From: Lentimicrobiaceae bacterium
GTDB taxonomy: Bacteria > Bacteroidota > Bacteroidia > Bacteroidales > WCHB1-69
NCBI GenBank assembly: GCA_009776395.1
Contig: WRNX01000060.1
Span: forward strand, 1-8,066
DNA length: 8,066 nucleotides
Reading direction: 5' to 3'
Part shown: piece after piece, positions 1 through 6,087 of the stretch
Layout: each line of letters opens with the position of its first letter
Position numbering within the stretch: the first letter of the stretch is position 1
Translations under genes and position numbers: made by a program
The notes under the pieces: model-generated
Told to the model about the DNA's origin: nothing
The model's database searches: none
Seen by the model: only the letters and a program-made list of their open reading frames with translations

Positions 1-25
1 TTGGTTTTTATTGTTTTATATTTTG

Positions 26-100
26 TCGGGATAGCAAGATTCGAACTTGCGACCTCCTGCTCCCAAAGCAGGCGCGATAACCGGACTACGCTATATCCCG
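26..100 (-). tRNA. tRNA-Pro (anticodon UGG)
   Basis: Read on the minus strand, the gene folds into a full cloverleaf. The acceptor stem CGGGATA pairs perfectly with TATCCCG, the D stem is GCG/CGC, and the anticodon stem CCTGC/GCAGG encloses the loop TTTGGGA, which gives anticodon TGG (proline). The T stem GCAAG/CTTGC holds the standard loop TTCGAAT. The discriminator base is A (position 26). The next bases read CAAAA, so the CCA tail is not encoded and must be added after transcription. A C1-G72 first pair is typical of bacterial tRNA-Pro. A promoter-like element lies about 20 bp upstream (120-127). No second tRNA is visible next to it, so it looks like a single-gene unit as far as the window shows. 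Confidence 0.97.
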
Positions 101-119
101 ATATACATATATATGGCGG

Positions 120-127
120 CAAAAATA
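120..127 (-). promoter_or_regulatory. Bacteroidota-type -7 promoter element for tRNA-Pro
   Basis: The minus strand reads TATTTTTG followed by CCGCC, a full match to the Bacteroidota -7 consensus TAnnTTTG. The likely transcription start is about 6 bases downstream, near 114, which leaves a leader of about 14 bases before the mature tRNA 5' end at 100. I do not see a clear TTG-type -33 element at the expected distance. The same TATTTTTGCC 10-mer precedes three other genes in this window. Confidence 0.6.
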
Positions 128-259
128 TGTTTTTTTGCGTATATAATTGTCATTCCCCAAAAAAATGTTAAATAAATATGATATTACTATTTTTTTGTAA
201 TCTCTTTTTCAGTTCATTTTAGCAAACTTTAGATAGTAATTTTTTATCGTATTTTTTTT

Positions 260-267
260 TATTTTTG
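260..267 (+). promoter_or_regulatory. Bacteroidota-type -7 promoter element for debranching enzyme gene
   Basis: TATTTTTG followed by CC matches TAnnTTTG. The predicted start of transcription is near 273, giving a leader of about 22 bases to the ATG at 295. The in-frame TTG at 265 lies inside this element, so a protein starting there would begin upstream of the mRNA. No convincing -33 element is seen; the upstream sequence is T-rich. Confidence 0.55.
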
Positions 268-280
268 CCTTTCATTTTTT

Positions 281-294
281 ATCCCTTATCCCTT
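281..294 (+). repeat. Two-copy 7-bp direct repeat abutting a start codon
   Basis: ATCCCTT occurs twice in tandem and runs directly into the ATG at 295, so it occupies the ribosome-binding region of the debranching enzyme mRNA. It contains no purine-rich Shine-Dalgarno sequence. The 7-bp period equals that of the longer arrays around tdk, but with only two copies this may be chance. Confidence 0.5.
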
Positions 295-2247
295 ATGAGT
301 TATATTGAATTTGATAAAGAGCATTTAGTAAACATTAATTATTCAAAAGGTAGAGAAATACTGCGTTGCAGCCAAGCAGGTGCATACGCTTCCACTACGT
401 TAATAGGTTTAAATACACGCAAATATCACGGACTTTTTGTTACTCCGCAAGACAAAATTGATGGTGAACATCATGTATTGGTTTCTTATTTGAACGAAAG
501 CATTATTATTGATAATATGGAATTTCATTTAGGTGTACATCAATACAAAGGTAGTACGATTGCACCGAAAGGTAATAAATATCTTCAAAAATTTAATTCA
601 GACGTAGTTCCTACCTATTATTATAGAGTGGGAAAATTTAATTTTTCGAAAGCGTTTCTGATGTGTAAGGATGAAGAAAGATTAATATTAAAATATTCAA
701 TATTAGATAATTATAAATCAATTCAAATTTTATTTGAACCATTGCTGGCATATCGAAATGCCCACCAGTTAACCTATCAAAATCCTTTTGTTAATACAGA
801 TTATAAGCCCATTAAAAACGGTGTAGAGTATTGTTTGTATGATAATTATACATCTGTTGTGTTTCAATCTAATCAAGCAGTGGAATATTTGCATTCCCCC
901 GTTTGGTATAAAAATTTTGAATATGAAGAAGAATTAAAACGTGGTTATAGTGGACATGAAGATTTGCTGAATTTGGGAAAAATTTGTGCAAAGGTAGATA
1001 ATAATGAAATTTACCTGTCTATTGGGATCAAACCGCTTGACCCCGATAGAATTAAAGAGATTTTTGAAGAAGAATTGAAAAAAAACTCAAAACGATCTTC
1101 TTTTGTAAATTGTTTGCAAAATGCTGCTGAACAGTTTATTGTTAAAAGAAATGGTAAAACCAAAATTATAGCTGGTTATCCATGGTTTGGTCGTTGGGGA
1201 AGAGATACTTTTATTGCTCTTTCTGGGTTAACTTTGGCTTTGAATAAACCTGAACTTTGTAAAGAAATTATGGACGATATGCTTTCGGAGATACATAACG
1301 GTCTCTTCCCAAATATTGGCGAAAGAGGAAGTGCTGCCTATAATTCGGTGGATGCACCTCTTTGGTTCATTCGTGCATTACAGAAATATTCAATTTTTAC
1401 AAAATCACAAAAGAAAATTTGGTCTGAATATGGAGATGCAGTGAAAAAAATACTGTATGCATTTAGAGCAGGTTCTATGTTCAATATAAAGATGTTGGAT
1501 AACGGTTTAATTTTTGCTGGAGACGACGCCCACGCGCTCACTTGGATGGATGCTGTAATAAAAGGAGTTCCTGTTACGCCACGTACTGGTTGTCAAGTAG
1601 AAATTAATGGGTTGTGGTATAATGCTGTAAAATTTGCTTTAGAAGTGGCTATTTACGAAAAAGATGAAGACTTTATAAAAGATTGGGAAGATATTGCTGT
1701 AAAATTTCCAGCTGTCTTTAAAGAAACTTTTTGGGATAAAGAAAAAGGATATTTGGCAGATTTTGTAAATGGAGATAATAAAAACTTTCAAGTGCGTCCC
1801 AATATGGTGATTGTGTCCTCACTTCCTTATTGTCCTGTAAGTGAAAAGATTCGACAATTAATATTGAAAAAAACACACGAAGAATTATTAACACCGAAAG
1901 GATTGCGCACTCTTTCACCCAATGATCCCGATTATAAAGGAAAATATTTTGGAAATCAAGAAGAAAGAGACGCTGCTTACCATCAAGGTACAGTTTGGCC
2001 TTGGTTGTTAGAACCGTTTGCTGAAAGTCTAATCGCTGTTTATAAAAAAGAAGCTATCCCAATTTTAGAAAAAATTTTCTACAATTTCGATGCGTGTATG
2101 TTTGATTATGGAATCTCAACCATAGAGGAAATTACTGATGGCGATCCACCCTATCTATCTAATGGATGTATTTCTCAGGCCTGGAGTGTTGCAGCGCTAT
2201 TAACGATAAAGACTATTTTGGACGAAAGTAAATATATAAACAATTAA
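295..2247 (+). CDS. Glycogen debranching enzyme (amylo-alpha-1,6-glucosidase, two-domain bacterial type)
   Basis: The 650-residue product probably hydrolyses alpha-1,6 branch stubs of glycogen or related alpha-glucans in the cytoplasm; no signal peptide is seen. The N-terminal half (about 1-260) resembles the GDE_N domain, with the typical opening MSYIEFDKE and EILRCSQAGAYASTT near 21-35. The C-terminal half (about 270-640) is an (alpha/alpha)6-barrel GDE_C domain. It carries GYPWFGRWGRDTFIALSG (294-311), TWMDA (416-420), PRTGCQVEINGLWYNA (429-444), YHQGTVWPWL (562-571) and EEITDGDPPY (611-620). D304, D419 and the acids around 611-617 are candidate catalytic residues by family analogy. I chose ATG 295 over an in-frame TTG at 265, because the TTG lies within the promoter element and family members start at MSYIEF. 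The gene stands alone and converges on the Fe-S gene with a 14-bp gap. The family call is firm; the exact substrate is inferred. Confidence 0.93.
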   Translation: MSYIEFDKEHLVNINYSKGREILRCSQAGAYASTTLIGLNTRKYHGLFVTPQDKIDGEHHVLVSYLNESIIIDNMEFHLGVHQYKGSTIAPKGNKYLQKFNSDVVPTYYYRVGKFNFSKAFLMCKDEERLILKYSILDNYKSIQILFEPLLAYRNAHQLTYQNPFVNTDYKPIKNGVEYCLYDNYTSVVFQSNQAVEYLHSPVWYKNFEYEEELKRGYSGHEDLLNLGKICAKVDNNEIYLSIGIKPLDPDRIKEIFEEELKKNSKRSSFVNCLQNAAEQFIVKRNGKTKIIAGYPWFGRWGRDTFIALSGLTLALNKPELCKEIMDDMLSEIHNGLFPNIGERGSAAYNSVDAPLWFIRALQKYSIFTKSQKKIWSEYGDAVKKILYAFRAGSMFNIKMLDNGLIFAGDDAHALTWMDAVIKGVPVTPRTGCQVEINGLWYNAVKFALEVAIYEKDEDFIKDWEDIAVKFPAVFKETFWDKEKGYLADFVNGDNKNFQVRPNMVIVSSLPYCPVSEKIRQLILKKTHEELLTPKGLRTLSPNDPDYKGKYFGNQEERDAAYHQGTVWPWLLEPFAESLIAVYKKEAIPILEKIFYNFDACMFDYGISTIEEITDGDPPYLSNGCISQAWSVAALLTIKTILDESKYINN

Positions 2248-2261
2248 TTGAAATCTGTATT

Positions 2262-3566
2262 TTAAAATATAATCGCATCCGCTACAATTTCTGCAACAGT
2301 TTTAATTTGTATTCCTAATTTATAAGTGGCATTAAGTTGCATCAGTTGATCTACGCAATTATGACAAGGGGTAATCACTACTTGCGCGCCTGTGGCTTTT
2401 ATTTGGTCGGCTTTCATTTTTCCGGTTTTCAGTCTGCGGTCGTTGTATTCTCCCATAGCAAGTTGTCCGCCGCCACCACCACAGCAGAAAGAATCTTCGC
2501 CATATGGGTTCATCTCTACCACATTTTCCACACATTGACCCACCACAAAACGTAACTCTTTCATTAATCCGCCGTTTCTTGAAATATTACAGGGGTCGTG
2601 GATAGTGTATAGTTTTTTGTTCAAGGATTTATCCACTTTGATACGACCTTCGCGCAAATAGTTTCCAAAAATTTCGATTAAGTTTAGGGTATTAAAATCG
2701 AATTTAACGCCAAGCCAGTTAGGAGCTTCCCAGCGCACTGCCCGCGCCCCGTGCCCGCACTCGCCCAACACAAGAATTTCTGCGTTCAGTTTCTTCATTT
2801 CGTCTGCCAATCGCTGTGCAATGATAGTGGCTTTTTCATTATCTCCAGAGAAAAAAGCATAGTTTGTAATATCGTACATTTTTGTTGAAATCGTCCAACT
2901 CTCTTTTGCCGCGTAGAACACTTTTGCCACTGCACTGATAGAGAGCGGAAAAAACTTCGGCTCTCGTGGGTTGAGGGTGTAGAGTACCTTTTTGTTAGGT
3001 TCATCTAATAGAATTTTTGCTTCTTTATCTCCTAATTCGTCTTGCAGCTCTTCTTCCATCCATTGAATAGTATCCACAAATTCTTGTGTGGGGATCGCCA
3101 TATTATTTCCGGTTTCGATGGCGGCATTAACGGTGGCTTGCAGCGATTCGGGCACAGCACCCAAAGCGGCGAGCATCATTCTTCCAATGCGCACAATATA
3201 TGGAATATCCACACCGATAGAGCAATGTTTCACACAACGCCCGCACATAGTGCACGAACCGAAAAGCGCGTCAACCATCTCTTCAATGGTATATTCGTTT
3301 ATTTCGCGCGCTTTTACCCAGTTGGGCAATATTTTTCCAAAAACGGTGCAATATCTTCTGTAAATAGATGCCACAATATCTACTTTATACGCAGGCATCA
3401 TTTTCGGGTCGTCGGTCGTTAAGTAATACATACAACTTGTACCACAAAGCCCGCAATGCACACACGAGTTCAAGTGCGTAATGAGTTTACTGTCTTTGTT
3501 TTCTTTCAAAATTGAAAGTGCATTTTCGATTTGTTGGGGAGTAATTTTTTTCAGTTCCGTATTCAT
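2262..3566 (-). CDS. HdrD/DsrK-like (Fe-S)-binding protein with two 4Fe-4S motifs and a CCG domain
   Basis: This 434-residue soluble protein has no membrane segment. Near the N-terminus are two classical 4Fe-4S motifs: C35-x2-C38-x2-C41-x3-C45 and C105-x2-C108-x2-C111-x3-C115. The C-terminal part is a cysteine-rich CCG domain (C326, C361-C362 in FCCGGGGG, C401-x2-C404), which in heterodisulfide reductase relatives binds a special [4Fe-4S] cluster at a thiol/disulfide site. The first half of the usual CCG pair is reduced to an ECGHG element near 269-273 without a CCG triplet, as in DsrK/HdrD-type subunits. The role is probably electron transfer or disulfide/quinol-linked redox chemistry, normally with a membrane cytochrome b or a flavoprotein; no such partner is in the window. 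Sampled stretches are about 43-65% G+C against about 30% in the neighbouring debranching gene. The family call is good; the physiological role is unknown. Confidence 0.85.
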   Translation of the reverse strand: MNTELKKITPQQIENALSILKENKDSKLITHLNSCVHCGLCGTSCMYYLTTDDPKMMPAYKVDIVASIYRRYCTVFGKILPNWVKAREINEYTIEEMVDALFGSCTMCGRCVKHCSIGVDIPYIVRIGRMMLAALGAVPESLQATVNAAIETGNNMAIPTQEFVDTIQWMEEELQDELGDKEAKILLDEPNKKVLYTLNPREPKFFPLSISAVAKVFYAAKESWTISTKMYDITNYAFFSGDNEKATIIAQRLADEMKKLNAEILVLGECGHGARAVRWEAPNWLGVKFDFNTLNLIEIFGNYLREGRIKVDKSLNKKLYTIHDPCNISRNGGLMKELRFVVGQCVENVVEMNPYGEDSFCCGGGGGQLAMGEYNDRRLKTGKMKADQIKATGAQVVITPCHNCVDQLMQLNATYKLGIQIKTVAEIVADAIIF

Positions 3567-3578
3567 ATTTATTTTTTT

Positions 3579-3599
3579 GATTATTAAAATTTGATAATC
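3579..3599 (-). other. Small AU-rich hairpin in the Fe-S gene leader
   Basis: GATTAT and ATAATC (minus-strand reading) form a 6-bp perfect stem, extendable by a G-T wobble and two more A-T pairs, with the 3' arm ending about 12 bases before the ATG of the Fe-S gene. In this AT-rich DNA a stem of this size could arise by chance. If folded, it would sit at the edge of the ribosome footprint. A regulatory role is inference only. Confidence 0.25.
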
Positions 3600-3667
3600 G
3601 TTTGTTTTACTATTTTATTTCAAACTTCTCCTATAAACTGCCCAAAACAACACAGCCAATAGTGCGG

Positions 3668-3675
3668 CAAAAATA
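3668..3675 (-). promoter_or_regulatory. Bacteroidota-type -7 promoter element for Fe-S protein gene
   Basis: The minus strand reads TATTTTTG followed by CCGC, matching TAnnTTTG and sharing the CC extension of the other elements in the window. The predicted transcription start is near 3662, which would give the Fe-S gene an unusually long leader of about 95 bases, against roughly 20 for the debranching and mazG genes. It lies back-to-back with the mazG element about 90 bp away. Confidence 0.5.
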
Positions 3676-3765
3676 TTATTATAATTTTATATTCTTTATT
3701 AATCAAAAAAAAGAGAACTATATTCATTAAATGTAATTTTCTATATATTTTTAATAAGTAAATTG

Positions 3766-3773
3766 TATTTTTG
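3766..3773 (+). promoter_or_regulatory. Bacteroidota-type -7 promoter element for mazG
   Basis: TATTTTTG followed by CCGG matches TAnnTTTG. The predicted transcription start is near 3779, leaving about 20 bases of leader before the ATG at 3799. An in-frame TTG at 3763 lies upstream of this element and so cannot be the start if the promoter is real. Confidence 0.6.
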
Positions 3774-3798
3774 CCGGTCACTTACAATAAATTATTTT

Positions 3799-4560
3799 AT
3801 GAATAGTGTTCTCCAATCTTTTCAAAAACTTTTGGACATCATGGACGAACTGCGAGCCAAATGCCCATGGGACAGCCAACAAACTTTTGATTCACTTAGG
3901 TATTTAACTATTGAAGAAACATACGAATTGTCGGATGCCATTATTGATAAAAAATATTCCGATATAGGCAAAGAATTAGGAGATTTGTTGTTACATATTG
4001 TTTTTTATGCCAAAATTGGAGAAGAACAAAACCTGTTTGATATTGAAACTGTAATTAATGGTATTTGCGAAAAATTGATTCGGCGTCATCCACATATTTT
4101 TGACGAAGTGGAAGTAAATTCAATAGATGAAATTAAAGAGAATTGGGAAAAAATAAAACTGAAAGAGGGGAATAAATCGGTATTGGGAGGAGTGCCCAAT
4201 TCACTACCTGCTATGATAAAAGCATACCGTATTCAGGAAAAAGCACGAGGCGTAGGATTCGATTGGGAAAATACCGAACAGGTGTGGGAGAAAGTGCAGG
4301 AAGAATTAGCAGAATTTAACAAAGAGAAGAGCCAAAACTCTGAAAAAATGGAAGATGAGTTTGGAGATATTTTGTTTGCATTGATCAATTATGCACGATT
4401 TGTGAATATTAACCCCGAAGATGCTTTAGAAAAAACCAACCGTAAATTTATCAAACGTTTTAATTATATTGAACAGAAAGCAAACAAGCAAGGTAAACCA
4501 TTGTCGGATATGACGTTGGATGAGATGGAAAGGTTGTGGCAGGAAGCAAAAGAATTTTAA
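3799..4560 (+). CDS. mazG: Nucleoside triphosphate pyrophosphohydrolase MazG
   Basis: This cytoplasmic all-alpha NTP pyrophosphatase of 253 residues (E. coli MazG has 263) hydrolyses NTPs and dNTPs to the monophosphate plus pyrophosphate, probably clearing non-canonical nucleotides and, in some bacteria, lowering ppGpp. Both tandem MazG domains are present. The first starts with KCPWDSQQTF (21-30) and has the metal-binding EExxE (E39, E40, E43) and ELGD (59-62). The second has EELAE (168-172) and EFGD (187-190). The linker motif RRHPHIF (95-101) is typical. Both acidic metal sites look intact, so neither domain appears degenerate. I chose ATG 3799 because an upstream in-frame TTG at 3763 precedes the promoter element, and because the protein from 3799 begins about where family members do. 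It is a single-gene unit that converges on cdaA with a 45-bp gap in which I see no strong terminator. Confidence 0.95.
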   Translation: MNSVLQSFQKLLDIMDELRAKCPWDSQQTFDSLRYLTIEETYELSDAIIDKKYSDIGKELGDLLLHIVFYAKIGEEQNLFDIETVINGICEKLIRRHPHIFDEVEVNSIDEIKENWEKIKLKEGNKSVLGGVPNSLPAMIKAYRIQEKARGVGFDWENTEQVWEKVQEELAEFNKEKSQNSEKMEDEFGDILFALINYARFVNINPEDALEKTNRKFIKRFNYIEQKANKQGKPLSDMTLDEMERLWQEAKEF

Positions 4561-4605
4561 TAATTTATTTTCCATCAGTTTCGACCGGCTGGAATTATAA
4601 AGAAA

Positions 4606-5373
4606 TTATATCTCAATTTTCCCTAGTAATTTTTGTTTCAAAACTGTTGGAGAAATATTTTGTTGTAAATTTCCTTGAATGGAAATAGAAATTTGTCCCG
4701 TTTGTTCTGAAACGACCACTGCAATGGCGTCTGTTTCGGAAGTAATTCCAACAGCCGAACGATGTCGTAACCCTATATCTGAAGGCAATGAAGTAGATTT
4801 TGAAACTGGTAAAATGCAGCGCGCAGCAGCAACTCTGTGTTTTTTTATAACCACCGCGCCATCGTGCAACGGGCTGTTTTTGAAAAAGATATTTTCTAAG
4901 AGTTCTCTTGACACGAGTGCGTCAATCTGTTCTCCTGTCGTAATAATTTCATTTAATGGATTTCTTCTTGCTATAATGATTAATGCGCCTGTTTGAGAAG
5001 CGGACATCCGTTTACACGCACGAACTATGGCATCAATATCATCTTCAATATCTTCATCTTTATTATATTTGGCAAACCATTTAAAAAACTTCCTATTTCC
5101 CAGCAAATACAGAAACTTACGTATTTCAGGCTGAAAAATGATTACCAATATGATGGCGCCCACTTGAATAATTTGCCCTAAAATTTCTGAAAGTACCGTA
5201 AGATGAAAAATTGAAACCACTTTCCACACTACATAAACTAAAATTAACCCTAAAATAATTCGGGTTGCAGTTGTTCCGCGCAACCATCTGAAAAGTAGTA
5301 TAATAATGGTAATTACTAAAAGAATATCAATGATACTCGTAATGTGTTGAGAAATAAAATGTAATATTTGCAT
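4606..5373 (-). CDS. cdaA: Diadenylate cyclase CdaA (membrane c-di-AMP synthase)
   Basis: The 255-residue enzyme condenses two ATP into cyclic di-AMP at the inner face of the membrane. Three hydrophobic helices (about 12-29, 37-56 and 64-81) are followed by a short charged linker and a DAC domain (about 110-245). The domain carries both catalytic motifs: DGA (171-173, in SPLHDGAVVI) and RHR (203-205, in GLRHRSAVGI). The length and layout are those of the CdaA/DacA type, not of DisA or CdaS. In many bacteria cdaA sits beside ybbR-like and glmM genes, and in many Bacteroidota beside folP; none of these is here. It is the last gene of the ABC exporter-tdk-cdaA run, and the 73-bp gap from tdk is mostly a heptamer repeat array ending 9 bp before the start codon. 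Co-transcription is inferred from orientation and the lack of a promoter-like element. Confidence 0.95.
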   Translation of the reverse strand: MQILHFISQHITSIIDILLVITIIILLFRWLRGTTATRIILGLILVYVVWKVVSIFHLTVLSEILGQIIQVGAIILVIIFQPEIRKFLYLLGNRKFFKWFAKYNKDEDIEDDIDAIVRACKRMSASQTGALIIIARRNPLNEIITTGEQIDALVSRELLENIFFKNSPLHDGAVVIKKHRVAAARCILPVSKSTSLPSDIGLRHRSAVGITSETDAIAVVVSEQTGQISISIQGNLQQNISPTVLKQKLLGKIEI

Positions 5374-5382
5374 GATGCTGTG

Positions 5383-5452
5383 GATTAGTGATTAGTGATT
5401 AGTGATTAGTGATTAGTGATTAATGTAACTTGTAACTTGTAACTTGTCACTT
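5383..5452. repeat. Composite 7-bp tandem repeat array between tdk and cdaA
   Basis: Ten consecutive 7-bp units run without any slip in phase: five GATTAGT, one GATTAAT, three GTAACTT and one GTCACTT (plus-strand reading). Two different unit families thus share one uninterrupted 7-bp register. The last unit contains the tdk stop codon (5447-5449), and the first unit starts 9 bp upstream of the cdaA start codon, so the array fills almost the whole intergenic gap. GATTAGT carries TAG on the plus strand and TAA on the minus strand. Confidence 0.95.
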
Positions 5453-6022
5453 TAAATTAAAGCAACTTCTACATAATGGTTCGTAGGCGTCTTTTTCGCC
5501 AAGTAAAACTTGTTTATCGCCGGCAACAATGCGGTGTGAGTAATGCGCCAAATCTCCACAATGGGTACATATTGCATGCAGTTTTGAAACATACTCCGCA
5601 ATTGCCATCAACTTTGGCATTGGGCCGAATGGATTTCCCTGATAATCCATATCCAATCCGGCAACAATCACTCTAATTCCTGCATTTGCCAATTGGTTGC
5701 ACACCTCAACAATCCCCTCATCGAAAAACTGTATTTCGTCAATACCCACTACTTCAACAGTTTCCATAGATACGTAGAGTAATATCTCTGCGGCATTATG
5801 TACAGGAGTAGAGGGTAATGCTGAAGCATCGTGCGATACCATCTCTGTTTCTGCATAACGAGTATCCATCGCAGGCTTAAAGAGTTCTATTTTCTGTTGA
5901 GCAAATTGCGCACGCTTAATTCTACGAATCAACTCTTCCGTTTTGCCGGAAAACATAGATCCACAGACTACTTCTATCCATCCTTTTTTATTCGACCGGT
6001 TGGCTTTACTTTCTAAAAACAT
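5447..6022 (-). CDS. tdk: Thymidine kinase (type II, zinc-containing)
   Basis: The 191-residue cytoplasmic enzyme phosphorylates thymidine (and deoxyuridine) with ATP in pyrimidine salvage. The P-loop is GSMFSGKT (21-28). IDEIQFFD (94-101) carries the Walker B-like acids, with E96 the probable general base. GLDMDYQGNPFGPMP (122-136) and the lasso segment with YEP (180-182) are family hallmarks. Four cysteines, C152-x2-C155 and C184-x2-C187, should hold the structural zinc; from memory, several Bacteroides homologues have lost some of these, whereas here all four remain. The start at 6022 gives MFLESKANRSNKKGWIEVVCG, with the P-loop at the usual distance. The start is 3 bp from one repeat array and the stop codon lies inside the other, so the gene is bracketed by heptamer repeats. 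No Shine-Dalgarno is seen. It is probably co-transcribed with the exporter upstream and cdaA downstream. Confidence 0.96.
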   Translation of the reverse strand: MFLESKANRSNKKGWIEVVCGSMFSGKTEELIRRIKRAQFAQQKIELFKPAMDTRYAETEMVSHDASALPSTPVHNAAEILLYVSMETVEVVGIDEIQFFDEGIVEVCNQLANAGIRVIVAGLDMDYQGNPFGPMPKLMAIAEYVSKLHAICTHCGDLAHYSHRIVAGDKQVLLGEKDAYEPLCRSCFNLK

Positions 6023-6025
6023 TTT

Positions 6026-6081
6026 GATGAGTGATTAGTGATTAATGATTAGTGATTAATGATTAGTGATTAATGATTAGT
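6026..6081. repeat. Alternating 7-bp tandem repeat array between the ABC exporter gene and tdk
   Basis: Eight in-phase 7-bp units read GATGAGT, GATTAGT, GATTAAT, GATTAGT, GATTAAT, GATTAGT, GATTAAT, GATTAGT on the plus strand. The strict alternation gives a 14-bp higher-order period. The unit orientation is the same as in the array at 5383-5452. The array starts 3 bp upstream of the tdk start codon and ends 6 bp from the exporter stop codon. Confidence 0.95.
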
Positions 6082-6087
6082 AGTTGA

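Noticed and set aside
181..206. ATTAC / GTAAT inverted repeat between tRNA-Pro and the debranching gene
   Set aside because: Only 5 bp of A/T-rich stem around a T-rich loop, expected by chance in such sequence. No aptamer-like or riboswitch structure is apparent in the gap.
2259..2270. TATTTTAAAATA palindrome in the 14-bp gap between the converging debranching and Fe-S genes, as a bidirectional terminator
   Set aside because: It is all A/T, has no loop and no G-C pairs, and overlaps the end of the Fe-S reading frame. It is too weak to call a terminator.
3042..3422. Long open frame on the plus strand opposite the Fe-S gene
   Set aside because: It lies wholly antisense to a gene with clear Fe-S motifs, its product is rich in His and Ser with no recognisable domain, and no promoter element precedes it. 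It is a shadow of the G+C-richer coding strand.
4095..4102. TATTTTTG within mazG, as an internal promoter
   Set aside because: It is inside coding sequence, is followed by ACG instead of CC, and no gene start lies at a suitable distance downstream.
4573..4592. G+C-rich patch between mazG and cdaA, as a shared terminator hairpin
   Set aside because: Pairing CCATCAG with CCGGCTGG gives only short broken stems with mismatches, and no T-tract follows.
5383..6081. The repeat arrays as a CRISPR array or an origin with iterons
   Set aside because: The units are 7 bp, directly adjacent and have no spacers. No DnaA-box pattern, replication gene or cas gene is nearby, and a coding gene lies between the two arrays.
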